A stretch of 64,000 nucleotides of DNA from Faecalibacterium sp. I4-1-79 (GCF_023347235.1 NZ_CP094467.1:1240001-1304000), one strand, 5' to 3'. Shown: positions 40,775 through 49,482, numbered from the stretch's first letter. Program-made: numbers and translations. Notes: generated from the sequence alone by a model not told the origin.

Positions 40775-42313
40775 ATGCCTACGGAATATTTTGAGCAGCG
40801 GGAACGTGCCCTGCTGGGCCCGCGGTACGAGCAGTTGTATGCCGCCCCGCAGCAGACGGCAGAGCGCGGGGTCACCGTGTCGGCGCTGCGCACCACACCG
40901 GAGCAGTTTGCGCAGAGGGCAGATTTCCCGCTGGAACCCTCGCCCTTTTGCAAGGCGGCTTTTGTGGTACATCAGCCGGACTTTAAGCCCGGACGGCATC
41001 CGTACCACCATGCGGGTGTGTTCTATTCGCAGGAGCCCTCGGCTTCCTCGGCAGCGCCGCTGCTGGGGGTGCAGCCCGGGATGCGGGTGCTGGATCTGTG
41101 CGCCGCTCCAGGCGGCAAAAGCAGCCAGCTGGCGGCGGCATTGCAGGGGCGCGGTGTGCTGGTAAGCAACGAGTATGTGGCTGCGCGTGCCGAGATTTTA
41201 AAAAGCAACCTTGAGCGCATGGGCGTTTCCAACGCCGTGGTGCTCAACGAGACCCCCGCCCGCATTGCCGAGGCGCTGCCGGAGTTTTTTGACCGGGTGC
41301 TGGTGGATGCGCCCTGTTCCGGCGAGGGAATGTTCCGCAAGGAGCCGGTAGCGTTGCAGCAGCACTGCGAGGCACTGGTAAAGCAGTGCGCAGAGCTGGG
41401 CGCGCAGATTCTGGACTGCGCCGCAGCGGCACTGGCGCCTGGCGGGCAGCTGGTGTATTCCACCTGCACCTTTGCGCCGGAGGAGGACGAAGCGCAGGTG
41501 GCGGCTTTTTTGCAGCGCCACCCGGAGTTTGCACTGGCCGATGTGCTGGGCAACGTGGACTACACCTTTGGCAGCGCAGGTGAAGAAAACCGCACCGGCG
41601 GTCTGCCGCTGGACGTGAGCAAGGTGCGCCGCATCTGGCCCTGTCAGGGCGGCGAGGGGCACTTTATGGCACGGCTGGTCAAGGCGGGCACGCCCCGCAC
41701 CCTGCCGCCGGAGGGAGAATACACCCCGGAGGAGCAGCTCTGGCTTGCCGCTGCTGCGGAAGCGGGCAAAAAGGGCAAGGGCAAAACTAAGCCCGCCAAG
41801 GCCGCAGATGCCCGCAGCGCACGCCGCGCAGACAGCCGCGCCTGCCGGGATGCAGTGCAGGGCACGAGCCGCCGCACCCGGGATACCGGGGCAGGGGAGG
41901 CCACCCCTACACAGAGCCTTGCCGCATGGCAGGAGTTTGCCCGGCAGTATTTCCCCGCGCTGGCACAGCGTCCGGCTGTGGTGCACGGCGGTGGTGTGCT
42001 GCTGCCGGTTGCCTTTCCGCAGACGGGGCTTCATGTGCTGCGGGCGGGGGTATTCGTGGGCAGCGTGCAGAAGGGACGCTTTGTGCCGGAGCACCATCTG
42101 TTCACGGCCTTTGGCAGCCTGTGCACGAACTGCGAGCAGCTGACCCTTGCCGACTGCCGCTGCACCGAGTACCTCTCCGGCCGCGAGGTGGAAGCCCGCA
42201 CGGCAGCGGACGGCTGGTGCTGCGTGACCGTGGACGGCTGGCCGCTGGGCGGCGGCAAGGTGTCCGGCGGGCGGGTGAAAAACCACTATCCCAAGGCGCT
42301 GCGGCTGCTGTAA
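40775..42313 (+). CDS. RsmF/NOL1-NOP2-Sun family rRNA cytosine-C5 methyltransferase
   Basis: 512 aa from the ATG with gggagg 8 nt upstream. The SAM-binding motif is LDLCAAPGGKSSQLAAAL (about residues 107-124). The two cysteines of the family are in DAPCSGEGMFRKE and YSTCTFAPEEDE. The region 320-380 is a Lys/Ala/Arg-rich linker, and the C-terminal part (from about 385) resembles the RsmF-type RNA-binding domain, with a CxxC-like cluster (LCTNCEQLTLADCRC). It methylates cytosine in 16S rRNA or tRNA; the exact position cannot be told. Confidence 0.9.
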   Translation: MPTEYFEQRERALLGPRYEQLYAAPQQTAERGVTVSALRTTPEQFAQRADFPLEPSPFCKAAFVVHQPDFKPGRHPYHHAGVFYSQEPSASSAAPLLGVQPGMRVLDLCAAPGGKSSQLAAALQGRGVLVSNEYVAARAEILKSNLERMGVSNAVVLNETPARIAEALPEFFDRVLVDAPCSGEGMFRKEPVALQQHCEALVKQCAELGAQILDCAAAALAPGGQLVYSTCTFAPEEDEAQVAAFLQRHPEFALADVLGNVDYTFGSAGEENRTGGLPLDVSKVRRIWPCQGGEGHFMARLVKAGTPRTLPPEGEYTPEEQLWLAAAAEAGKKGKGKTKPAKAADARSARRADSRACRDAVQGTSRRTRDTGAGEATPTQSLAAWQEFARQYFPALAQRPAVVHGGGVLLPVAFPQTGLHVLRAGVFVGSVQKGRFVPEHHLFTAFGSLCTNCEQLTLADCRCTEYLSGREVEARTAADGWCCVTVDGWPLGGGKVSGGRVKNHYPKALRLL

Positions 42314-42358
42314 ACCGCAGATTTACACGCATCCGGGCGAAAATCGGGCTTTTCAGGC

Positions 42359-42387
42359 TTGAACGTGCCGGTGGATTGTGATAAAAT
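42359..42387 (+). promoter_or_regulatory. Promoter of yebC
   Basis: TTGAAC (42359-42364), 17-nt spacer, TAAAAT (42382-42387) preceded by TG. Confidence 0.65.
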
Positions 42388-42481
42388 AACAGAGTTAGAT
42401 TTTGTGTGCTGCCACAAGCGGGCGACCACAGCCCGTCTGCCCGCAGGCGGAGATACCGATAAATTTAGGAGGCTCTTTCCC

Positions 42482-43219
42482 ATGTCTGGACATAGCAAAT
42501 GGAACAACATTAAGCGCAAGAAGGAAAAGACTGACGGCGCCCGTGCCAAGGTCTTTACCAAGATCGGCCGCGAGATCAGCGTTGCCGTCCGTGACGGCGG
42601 CCCCAACCCGGCTTCCAACAGCAAGCTGGCAGATCTGATCGCCAAGGCAAAGCGCATGAGCGTGCCCAACGATAACATCCAGCGTATCATCAAGAAGGCC
42701 GAGGGCGGCGACAAGACCGAGTTCGAGGCCATCACCTACGAGGGCTACGGCCCCGGCGGCGTGGCAGTCATGGTGGAGACCCTGACCGACAACCGCAACC
42801 GTACCGCTGCCGACCTGCGCCACTACTTCGATAAGAACGGCGGCAATCTGGGCGCTATGGGCTGCGTGGCTTTCCTGTTCAACCAGAAGGGTGTCATCGA
42901 CATCTCTCTGGAGGATAAGGACGCCGACGAGGCCATGATGGACGCTCTGGATGCCGGTGCCGAGGACTTTGATGCCAGCGAGGACGCAGCCGAGGTCACC
43001 ACCGACCCCGAGAACTACTCCGCTGTGGTCAAGGCTCTGGAAGAGAAGGGCTACGAGATCCTGTCCGACGATCTGGCCATGGTGCCCATGACCACCACCC
43101 GCCTGACCGACCCCGATCAGCTGAAGCAGATGGGCAAGCTGCTGGATTCTCTGGAAGATAACGATGACGTCCAGAACGTCTGGCATAGCCTGGAGAACGA
43201 AGAGGACCTGCCGGAATAA
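42482..43219 (+). CDS. yebC: YebC/PmpR family protein
   Basis: 245 aa, standard length. N-terminus MSGHSKWNNIKRKKEKTDG is the family signature; the central YEGYGPGGVAVMVETLTDNRNRT and the acidic C-terminus also fit. Members are described as DNA-binding regulators, and some as translation factors acting on ribosomes; which applies here is not decidable by sequence. aggagg stands 9 nt before the ATG; the longer frame from 42359 covers the promoter. Confidence 0.95.
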   Translation: MSGHSKWNNIKRKKEKTDGARAKVFTKIGREISVAVRDGGPNPASNSKLADLIAKAKRMSVPNDNIQRIIKKAEGGDKTEFEAITYEGYGPGGVAVMVETLTDNRNRTAADLRHYFDKNGGNLGAMGCVAFLFNQKGVIDISLEDKDADEAMMDALDAGAEDFDASEDAAEVTTDPENYSAVVKALEEKGYEILSDDLAMVPMTTTRLTDPDQLKQMGKLLDSLEDNDDVQNVWHSLENEEDLPE

Positions 43220-43256
43220 GCTTCCGCAAGGCTCTTTGCTCCTGAAATAAAATGAT

Positions 43257-43304
43257 AAAAAGCCGCTTTTTGTGCTGTTTAGCACGAAAGGCGGCTTTTG
43301 CTTG
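43257..43304. terminator. Long bidirectional terminator after yebC
   Basis: aaaagccgc/gcggctttt (43258-43266, 43291-43299) continues through wobble pairs to gtgct/agcac. T runs on both strands. Also ends the toxin-antitoxin operon from the other side. Confidence 0.85.
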
Positions 43305-43424
43305 TTATTTTTGTATGTCGTGCGGATAAGGGTTCCTTCTGGCATCAGAAAAATCGTACTCTGCACGCATATCCTCATCGTAGGATGGATTTTCCGAAGA
43401 AGTGCCATTAGATTTATCGTTCAT
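43305..43424 (-). CDS. Third small ORF of the toxin-antitoxin operon (39 aa), antitoxin-like start
   Basis: MNDKSNGTSSENPSYDEDM continuing RAEYDFSDARRNPYPHDIQK. Its ATG lies inside the toxin's last codons (11-nt overlap), so it would be translated by coupling; it has no strong site of its own. The EYDFSxARxNPY stretch resembles the beginning of BrnA/CopG-like antitoxins, after which this frame ends. It may be a truncated antitoxin or a genuine third component. Real translation is uncertain. Confidence 0.45.
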   Translation of the reverse strand: MNDKSNGTSSENPSYDEDMRAEYDFSDARRNPYPHDIQK

Positions 43425-43677
43425 AGTGCGTCCACAGACTGAGAATCTTAACGGTCTGCTCTTTTTCATAGACCTGATAAACAAGGCGGTACTGGATGTT
43501 GATGCGGCGGCTGTATGCACCGTTCAGATCACCCACCAGCTTTTCGTACGGGGGCGGGTTTTGGAAAGGATCAACACGAATGATTTCAATGAGCGCCCTT
43601 GCCTTTTCGTCCAGATGGGCAGACTTCAGTTTTGGCACGTCCTTTGCGGCGGTTTTGGTGTAAACGACCTTGTACAT
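43414..43677 (-). CDS. yoeB: YoeB-family mRNA interferase toxin
   Basis: 87 aa RelE-fold ribosome-dependent RNase. It starts MYKVVYTKTAAKDVPKL; the family features NPPPYEKLVGDLNGAYSRRIN, YRLVYQVYE and the C-terminal catalytic HYER (His-Tyr) are present. The ATG directly follows the antitoxin stop (TAAATG), typical of coupled toxin-antitoxin pairs. Confidence 0.9.
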   Translation of the reverse strand: MYKVVYTKTAAKDVPKLKSAHLDEKARALIEIIRVDPFQNPPPYEKLVGDLNGAYSRRINIQYRLVYQVYEKEQTVKILSLWTHYER

Positions 43678-43926
43678 TTACCACTCCACCGCCGTTTCGT
43701 CCACACAGTCCTCAAGCGGCGTGGCGATTCCGTCCATAATCTTTTCGCGCATACCCGGTGCAGAGACCAGATACAGCGTTTCCATGATGCCGCTGTAATC
43801 TTCTTCAGACAGCAGTACGGCATTGCCGTCCTTGGTGGTGATGTTGATGGGCTGGTTGTATTTAATGGTCTGCTCTACATAGTCGAAGGCATTCTTACGG
43901 AAATTCGTGATATTTGTAGTGGTCAT
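43678..43926 (-). CDS. yefM: YefM/Phd-family antitoxin
   Basis: 82 aa. N-terminal DNA-binding half (TNITNFRKNAFDYVEQTI), then the family centre INITTKDGNAVLLSEEDY, then an acidic toxin-binding tail. Start chosen at aggag plus 10 nt; upstream codons belong to no credible protein. It neutralises YoeB and represses its own promoter, whose -10 is flanked by a dyad. Confidence 0.92.
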   Translation of the reverse strand: MTTTNITNFRKNAFDYVEQTIKYNQPINITTKDGNAVLLSEEDYSGIMETLYLVSAPGMREKIMDGIATPLEDCVDETAVEW

Positions 43927-43944
43927 CGTAGAAGCACTCCTTTC

Positions 43945-43979
43945 GCGTACAGTATAGCGTACGCTTGTAAAAATGTCAA
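43945..43979 (-). promoter_or_regulatory. Consensus promoter with operator of the toxin-antitoxin operon
   Basis: Minus strand TTGACA (43974-43979), 17-nt spacer, TATACT (43951-43956). Inverted repeat gcgtac/gtacgc (43945-43950, 43959-43964) brackets the -10; the outer part is itself palindromic (agcgtacgct). Expected site of antitoxin binding. Confidence 0.8.
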
Positions 43980-44011
43980 TATGCGACCGGCAATCGAAAC
44001 ATGACACACGG

Positions 44012-45382
44012 TTACCCCTGTGCCAGCGCCCTGCCTTTTTGATAGTAGCGCTGCATTTCTTCCCAGGGGACCATATTCCCGCCGGTGGCCCAGACCAGAT
44101 GGGTGGCGTTTGCCAGCGCACCGGCGGGCAGGGCGGTTTCGGTGTAAGCGCCAAGCAGCTGTCCGGGCTGGGTGAGCACCGGGCCGTACATTCCCGCCAG
44201 AGCGCTGGGTTCAAGGTATAGACCTTCGGCGTCTGCCAGCTGCGCCAGAAGGGTGTACATCCGCTCGTCCTGCAGGGTGTAGCAGCCGCTCATAAAGGGG
44301 CGCATCAGCCCGCCCACAAAGCCGGAGGCGCGCCCCACGGCAAGACCGTCGGCGGCGGTGCGGTTGTCTATGCCAAAGTCCTGCACACAGACGCTGCTGT
44401 TTTCGCCGGTAGCCATGCCCAGCATCATGCAGGGGGAGTGGGTGGGCTCGGCGAAGAAGCAGTGTGCGGCATCGCCGAACAGCATCTTCAGGCCAAAGGC
44501 CACGCCGCCGGGGCCACCGCCCACGCCGCAGGGCAGATAGGCGAAGAGGGGATGCTCCGCGTCCACGGTGACGCCCTGCGCGTCCAGCTGCTTTTTCAGC
44601 CGCAGGGCAGCCACGGCATAGCCCAGAAAGAGGGTCTTGGAGTTTTCGTCATCCACAAAGTGGCAGTAGGGGTCGCCCGCCGCCAGCTTGCGTCCCTCGG
44701 TCACAGCGATGCTGTAATCGGAGGCGTACTCCACCACCTTGACGCCCCGGCTGCGGAGTAGGTCTTTTTTCCATTGCCGCGCGTCAGCAGACATGTGTAC
44801 AGTGACCTGAAAGCCCAGCTTTGCGCTCATGATGCCGATGGAAAGCCCCAGATTGCCGGTGGAGCCCACCGCGATGGAATACTGCGAGAACAGCTTGCGG
44901 AAGCGCTCTTCTGCCAGCACGGCGTAGTTGTCGGTAAGGTGCAGCATCCCGCTGTGCAGAGCAATGTCCTCGGCGGTTTTCAGTACCTCGTAAATGCCGC
45001 CCCGGGCCTTGATGGAGCCGGAAATGGGCAGATGACTGTCCAACTTGACCCATACCTGCCCGGCAATGCGGGTGCCGCTGCGCTCTTCCAGCACCTTCTG
45101 CATCCGGGGAATGGGCTGAACAGGGGACTCAATGATGCCGCCGGTCGCAGCAGTCTCGGGAAAGACGGCGGCAAGATAGGGCGCAAACCGCTCCAGCCGT
45201 GCGGCGGCGTCCTCAATGTCGGAAAGGGTCAGCGGGCAGGCAGCCGCAGCCTGTGCAAAGGGCAGCTTGTCCGGGTTTGTCCATGCAGTCTCCTTCAGGG
45301 CACAGAGGTCGGAGACCACGGGATATGCCGCGATCCAATCGGCAACAGAACGCCCGGCGATGCACTTGGCAGGTGAAACCAT
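44012..45382 (-). CDS. dsdA: D-serine ammonia-lyase (D-serine dehydratase)
   Basis: 456 aa PLP enzyme converting D-serine to pyruvate and ammonia. PLP lysine Lys125 in [14 protein letters not shown], phosphate loop CGVGGGPGG and [19 protein letters not shown] match DsdA. Start [10 protein letters not shown] follows aaaggagg by 7 nt; the long N-terminal extension of the open frame crosses the promoter and is rejected. Monocistronic, divergent from uxuA. No dsdX or dsdC is near. Confidence 0.93.
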   Translation of the reverse strand: MVSPAKCIAGRSVADWIAAYPVVSDLCALKETAWTNPDKLPFAQAAAACPLTLSDIEDAAARLERFAPYLAAVFPETAATGGIIESPVQPIPRMQKVLEERSGTRIAGQVWVKLDSHLPISGSIKARGGIYEVLKTAEDIALHSGMLHLTDNYAVLAEERFRKLFSQYSIAVGSTGNLGLSIGIMSAKLGFQVTVHMSADARQWKKDLLRSRGVKVVEYASDYSIAVTEGRKLAAGDPYCHFVDDENSKTLFLGYAVAALRLKKQLDAQGVTVDAEHPLFAYLPCGVGGGPGGVAFGLKMLFGDAAHCFFAEPTHSPCMMLGMATGENSSVCVQDFGIDNRTAADGLAVGRASGFVGGLMRPFMSGCYTLQDERMYTLLAQLADAEGLYLEPSALAGMYGPVLTQPGQLLGAYTETALPAGALANATHLVWATGGNMVPWEEMQRYYQKGRALAQG

Positions 45383-45452
45383 AGCGGATCCTCCTTTATA
45401 TATAGAACCAGATGGTGCGCCCGGCAGTTTTCGCGGAGCGCTGCGTGTCTTG

Positions 45453-45481
45453 AATATAAAGGTTTTTACAGGAATTGTCAA
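45453..45481 (-). promoter_or_regulatory. Promoter of dsdA
   Basis: Minus strand TTGACA (45476-45481), 17-nt spacer, TATATT (45453-45458). Confidence 0.75.
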
Positions 45482-45604
45482 CCGGCTGCTTTTTGTGCCG
45501 GGCAGGTCAGAGCGTTGCGATGTGCTGACCGCAAGAACAGGAAAAGCTTGGAAAGAGAGCAGCACACTGCCCAAAAACCTTGTTAAAAAACTGGCATTTT
45601 GCCG

Positions 45605-45684
45605 TTTTTGTGTAAAGTATACAAGAATAAACACAAAAAAATGGCATTGTGCGTATTGCTATTTTAAAACTGATATATTAGAAT
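45605..45684 (+). promoter_or_regulatory. uxuAB promoter with an upstream inverted repeat
   Basis: TTGCTA (45656-45661), 17-nt spacer, TAGAAT (45679-45684). Upstream, tttttgtgt (45605-45613) and acacaaaaa (45631-45639) form a perfect 9-bp inverted repeat with gtatac in the centre, a candidate operator for a sugar-acid regulator not encoded in this window. Confidence 0.6.
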
Positions 45685-45753
45685 ATAAGCAAGAAGAGCG
45701 TGCAGGCGTACTGCGCGTGCCACATGATAAATAACGACAGGAGGAACTTCTCT

Positions 45754-46851
45754 ATGCCTATGAAAATGGGTTGGCGCTGGTATGGCGAGGGCAACGACCC
45801 CGTCACTCTGAGCGACATCAAGCAGATCCCCGGCGTGACCAGCATCGTCTGGGCACTGCACAACAAGATGCCCGGCGAGATCTGGGAAATCGACGAGATC
45901 CAGAAGGTTGCAGACCAGATCCATGCCTACGGCTTTGATATGGATGTTGTCGAGTCCGTCAACGTGCATGACGATATCAAGATCGGTCTGCCCACCCGCG
46001 ACCAGTATATCGAGAACTACAAGCAGTGCATCCGCAACCTGTCCAAGTTCGGCGTCAAGGTCATCTGCTACAACTTCATGCCCATCTTCGACTGGACCCG
46101 CACCGACCTGTTCCACCCGGTAGGCGACGGCTCCACCGCACTGTTCTACGAGAAGGACAAGATCAAGGGCGATTACAAGGCTATGGCTGAGTACATCATG
46201 TCCTTCACCGAGAAGTACAACATGACCTTCCCCGGCTGGGAGCCGGAGCGTATGGCAAAGCTGGACGAGCTGTTCAAGGCCTATGCCCCTGTCACCAAGG
46301 AGAAGCTGTGGGAGAACCTGAAGTACTTCCTCGAGGCTCTGATGCCCACCTGCCACGAGTGTGACATCAAGATGGCCATCCACATGGACGATCCCCCTTG
46401 GGATATCTTTGGCCTGCCCCGCCTGCTGGTGGACGAGCCCAGTATCGACCGCTTCCTGAAGATGGTGGACGATCCGTACAACTGCCTGACCCTGTGCACC
46501 GGCAGCCTGAACGCAAATCCCAACAATAACTGTGCCGAGATCATCCGCAAGCACTGCGACCGCATTGCCTTCGGCCACGTCCGCAACATTCACCACTTCC
46601 CCAACGGCGACTTCTCCGAGGCTGCTCACCGCGACTGCTGCGGCGAGACCGGCATCATTGAGGTGATGCGCGCTTACCATGACTGCGGCTTTGAGGGCTA
46701 CATCCGCCCCGACCACGGCCGTCAGCTGTGGGAGGAAGGCCCCGGCAACTGCCGCCCCGGCTATGGCAAGTATGACCGTGCTCTGGGCATCCAGTATATG
46801 CTGGGTATCTGGGATCTGCTGGACCGTCTGGATGAAGAAAAGAAGGGCTGA
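45754..46851 (+). CDS. uxuA: Mannonate dehydratase
   Basis: 365 aa. Converts D-mannonate to 2-keto-3-deoxygluconate in hexuronate catabolism. Metal-site regions are visible: AIHMDDPPWDIFGLPR (about 210-225), FGHVRNIHHF and YIRPDHGRQLWEE near 325. The N-terminus MPMKMGWRWYGEGND is typical. aggagg lies 9 nt before the ATG. It is 5 nt ahead of uxuB. Confidence 0.96.
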   Translation: MPMKMGWRWYGEGNDPVTLSDIKQIPGVTSIVWALHNKMPGEIWEIDEIQKVADQIHAYGFDMDVVESVNVHDDIKIGLPTRDQYIENYKQCIRNLSKFGVKVICYNFMPIFDWTRTDLFHPVGDGSTALFYEKDKIKGDYKAMAEYIMSFTEKYNMTFPGWEPERMAKLDELFKAYAPVTKEKLWENLKYFLEALMPTCHECDIKMAIHMDDPPWDIFGLPRLLVDEPSIDRFLKMVDDPYNCLTLCTGSLNANPNNNCAEIIRKHCDRIAFGHVRNIHHFPNGDFSEAAHRDCCGETGIIEVMRAYHDCGFEGYIRPDHGRQLWEEGPGNCRPGYGKYDRALGIQYMLGIWDLLDRLDEEKKG

Positions 46852-46856
46852 TTATT

Positions 46857-48443
46857 ATGAAGCTGTCTGATATCAAAAACGGCAATCTGTCCGCCGAGTG
46901 GGCAGAAAAGGGCTACGAGCTGCCCAAATTCGACATTGAGGCCGTCAAGGCCAAGACCCACGCCGAGCCCACTTGGGTGCACTTTGGTGCCGGCAACATC
47001 TTCCGTGCTTTCCCCGCTGCCGTGCTGAACGACGCACTGAACAGCGGCAAGTACGACCGCGGCGTCATCGTGGCCGAGAGCTTTGACTACGAGATCATCG
47101 ACAAGGCTTACCAGCCCTACGATAACCTGAGCCTGCTGGTCTGCCTGAAGTCCACCGGCGAGATCGAGAAGAAGGTCATTGCCTCCGTCACCGAGAGCCT
47201 GAAGGCTGACTATTCCTTCGGCGCCGACTGGGCACGTCTGGTGGAGATCTTCCAGAACCCCAGCCTGCAGATGATCTCCTTCACCATCACCGAGAAGGGC
47301 TACGGCGTTGCTCCTGCTGACTTGGAGCGCGGCCTGACCCCCGTGCTGGCCATGGGCAAGGTCACCGCCCTGCTGTACGAGCGCTTCAAGGCAGGTAAGC
47401 TGCCCCTGACCGTGCAGAGCATGGATAACTGCTCCCACAACGGCGATAAGGTCAAGACCGCTGTCCACGCCTACGCTGCAAAGTGGGTGGAGCAGGGTCT
47501 GGTGCCCGCCGAGTTCCTGGCTTATGTGCAGGACGAGACCAAGATCACTTTCCCCTGGAGCATGATCGATAAGATCACCCCGCGCCCGGACGCAAAGGTG
47601 CAGGAGATGCTGGCAAAGGATGGCTTTGAGGACAACTATACCATCGTGACCGAGAAGCACACCTTCACCGCTCCCTTCGTCAACGCCGAGGAGACCCAGT
47701 ACCTGTGCATCGAGGATCACTACACCAACGGTCGTCCTCCGCTGGAGCTGGGCGGCGTACTGTACTGCGACCGCGAGACCGTGGACAAGATCGAGAAGAT
47801 GAAGGTCTGCACCTGCCTGAACCCCCTGCACACTGCCATGTCCATCTATGGCTGCATGCTGGGCTACACCCTCATCTCTGCCGAGATGGCAGACGAGGAT
47901 CTGCGCTCCTTTATCCAGAAGATCGGCTATATCGAGGCTATGCCTGTGGTCGTTGATCCCGGCGTGCTGAACCCCTACGAGTTCATCGGCGCTGTCATCA
48001 ACCGCCGTCTGCCCAACCCCTTCATGCCCGATGCTCCCCAGCGTATCGCTACCGATACCTCTCAGAAGCTGGCTATCCGCTTCGGCGAGACCATCAAGGC
48101 TTACGAGGAGCGCGGTCTGGACAAGTCCAACCTCGTGCTGATCCCGCTGGTGCTGGCAGGCTATGCCCGCTACCTGAAGGGCATCGACGACAACGGCCAG
48201 CCCTTCGAGATCTCTCCCGATCCGCTGCTGGCTGAGCTGCAGGCCATCGTCAACCCCTTGGAGGTCAAGGAAGGCGAGCAGGACTTCAGCTGCCTGAAGG
48301 CTCTGTACAGCCGTGCCGACGTGTTCGGCGTGGATCTGTATGCCGTCGGTCTGGGCGAAAAGATCGAGGGCATGGTCAAGGAGCTGTACGCCGGTAACGG
48401 CGCAGTGCGCAAGACCCTGCACAAGTACACCCTCGCCCGCTAA
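46857..48443 (+). CDS. uxuB: Fructuronate reductase / D-mannonate oxidoreductase
   Basis: 528 aa member of the mannitol dehydrogenase family, reducing D-fructuronate to D-mannonate with NADH, the step before UxuA. NAD-site HFGAGNIFRAF (residues 42-52), TVQSMDNCSHNGDKVK (near 181) and the catalytic region with CLNPLHTAMSIYGC (near 320) are present. Kinases and aldolase for the later product (kdgK, kdgA) are not in the window. Confidence 0.95.
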   Translation: MKLSDIKNGNLSAEWAEKGYELPKFDIEAVKAKTHAEPTWVHFGAGNIFRAFPAAVLNDALNSGKYDRGVIVAESFDYEIIDKAYQPYDNLSLLVCLKSTGEIEKKVIASVTESLKADYSFGADWARLVEIFQNPSLQMISFTITEKGYGVAPADLERGLTPVLAMGKVTALLYERFKAGKLPLTVQSMDNCSHNGDKVKTAVHAYAAKWVEQGLVPAEFLAYVQDETKITFPWSMIDKITPRPDAKVQEMLAKDGFEDNYTIVTEKHTFTAPFVNAEETQYLCIEDHYTNGRPPLELGGVLYCDRETVDKIEKMKVCTCLNPLHTAMSIYGCMLGYTLISAEMADEDLRSFIQKIGYIEAMPVVVDPGVLNPYEFIGAVINRRLPNPFMPDAPQRIATDTSQKLAIRFGETIKAYEERGLDKSNLVLIPLVLAGYARYLKGIDDNGQPFEISPDPLLAELQAIVNPLEVKEGEQDFSCLKALYSRADVFGVDLYAVGLGEKIEGMVKELYAGNGAVRKTLHKYTLAR

Positions 48444-48467
48444 AACTTTATAACGCTATTTCCGTGC

Positions 48468-48506
48468 CCACGCTGCGCTTTTGCTTTGCCGTAGCGTGGG
48501 TTTTTG
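48468..48506 (+). terminator. Terminator of uxuAB
   Basis: cccacgct (48468-48475) pairs with agcgtggg (48494-48501), followed by ttttt. Confidence 0.88.
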
Positions 48507-48524
48507 TTTTGTAAAAATTGTTAT

Positions 48525-48632
48525 GTAAAAATAGACTCCCGGAGCGTCCGCAGACGCTCCGGGAGTTCGAAAAAACCATAATTGTTCCGCTATTCATGCG
48601 CAGAGCAAAGAGGAGCGCATGAAAAATCGTCA
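48525..48632 (-). ncRNA. Structured 3' element, copy C (diverged, compensatory changes)
   Basis: Minus-strand sense, starting about 9 nt after the stop of gene 48641-49171. P1 tcatgcgc/gcgcatga (48616-48623, 48595-48602) has a different sequence from copies A and B but pairs perfectly. P2 is 14 bp (48536-48549, 48554-48567) with a changed outer half and an unchanged inner half and TGCG cap. The agcgga linker is kept; its loop partner is tcctct, one mismatch. A T-rich tail follows. Confidence 0.65.
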
Positions 48633-48640
48633 CGGTGCCC

Positions 48641-49171
48641 TTATTTCCGGCAGTCGTGCAGGCTGGCGGCGGGCAGGGTGCTGCCCAGCAGGCTCCATGC
48701 GGCATCCATGCTCTCGTTCAGCAGATAGGCCTGATTCTTCTGGACATAGATGTACACCGCCTCTTTGGTGCGGTAGGCGCAGTACACGGTGTTCCAAGTG
48801 TAGCGGTTGGTGGGCTCGGCCTTGTTTTGCTCACCGGCCATCCAGACCGAAAGCCCGGCGGTGTCCAACTCCAGCCGGTAGAAGGGACGGGGCAGACCCA
48901 GCTTTTTGATCTGCTTGGAGAGGTTCGAAAAAAAGGTGCCGAAGTATACGGCGGGCAGACCGATGGCTACGATGGCCAGCACGGCGGTCAGCAGCCCGGC
49001 CCCCTCCCGCTTGCCGATCTGGCTCAGGCAGATGCCGGCACACACCAGCAGAATGGCGGTGAACACCGCCGGACGCTGCCAGCCCTTGTTGTGGCGCAGC
49101 AGGTCGAAAGATGCAAAATCGCGAAAGCCCTTTTCGTCCATCTGAACGGAAACGCAAACATTCTGGGTCAT
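48641..49171 (-). CDS. YcxB-like membrane protein
   Basis: 176 aa from MTQNVCVSVQMDEKGF (aaggaggg, 7 nt). A beta-rich N-terminal stretch, two membrane helices in the middle (about residues 37-55 and 62-80), then a beta-rich C-terminal domain with YRLELDTAGLSVWM, then WNTVYCAYRTKEAVYIYV. This layout matches YcxB-like proteins of unknown function. Own promoter; copy C of the structured repeat follows. Confidence 0.65.
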   Translation of the reverse strand: MTQNVCVSVQMDEKGFRDFASFDLLRHNKGWQRPAVFTAILLVCAGICLSQIGKREGAGLLTAVLAIVAIGLPAVYFGTFFSNLSKQIKKLGLPRPFYRLELDTAGLSVWMAGEQNKAEPTNRYTWNTVYCAYRTKEAVYIYVQKNQAYLLNESMDAAWSLLGSTLPAASLHDCRK

Positions 49172-49193
49172 AAAGTTACCCTCCTTTTTGGGC

Positions 49194-49222
49194 ATAGTAC
49201 CACATTTACCGGCAAGAAGCAA
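49194..49222 (-). promoter_or_regulatory. Promoter of the YcxB-like gene
   Basis: Minus strand TTGCTT (49217-49222), 17-nt spacer, TGG-TACTAT extended -10 (49194-49199). Confidence 0.55.
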
Positions 49223-49254
49223 GCAAAAGATGCACTGGCGGCGGTGCATCCGGC

Positions 49255-49284
49255 TTGCAAATCGCCCGCAAGGCGTGGTAGAAT
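49255..49284 (+). promoter_or_regulatory. Promoter of the sensor operon
   Basis: TTGCAA (49255-49260), 18-nt spacer, TAGAAT (49279-49284). The start would fall near 49291, just before the large palindrome. Confidence 0.55.
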
Positions 49285-49298
49285 AAGGTACTATCTTG

Positions 49299-49458
49299 GG
49301 TGTATCTGAAAAGTCGAAAATTTAGTCTATTTCTACAAGCACAGCTGGATTTTGCGTTAAACAGCCTTGAAATCCACAAAGGATTCCTGCGGCTATTTGC
49401 CTTAAATCCCGCTTGTGCTTGCGAAATATTCGTCATTTTCTTTGTTTTCAGATACACC
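49299..49458. repeat. 160-nt imperfect palindrome filling the histidine-kinase leader
   Basis: Two 68-nt arms (49299-49366 and 49391-49458) are inverted copies around a 24-nt centre. The outer 14 bp (ggtgtatctgaaaa) match perfectly, the caagcac block is conserved, and by eye overall identity is about 70% allowing small gaps. The centre forms aatcc/ggatt. It could be a MITE with terminal inverted repeats or a giant leader hairpin. No target-site duplication is evident. Confidence 0.7.
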
Positions 49459-49482
49459 TTAACGAAAAGGGGGAAGCCTTGC

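Noticed and set aside
43927-44214. Upstream extension of the YefM antitoxin
   Set aside because: It runs through the TTGACA/TATACT promoter and overlaps dsdA; the 43926 start has a proper site.
49300-49482. 61-residue N-terminal extension of the histidine kinase
   Set aside because: It is the translated left and right arms of the palindrome; the site lies before 49483.
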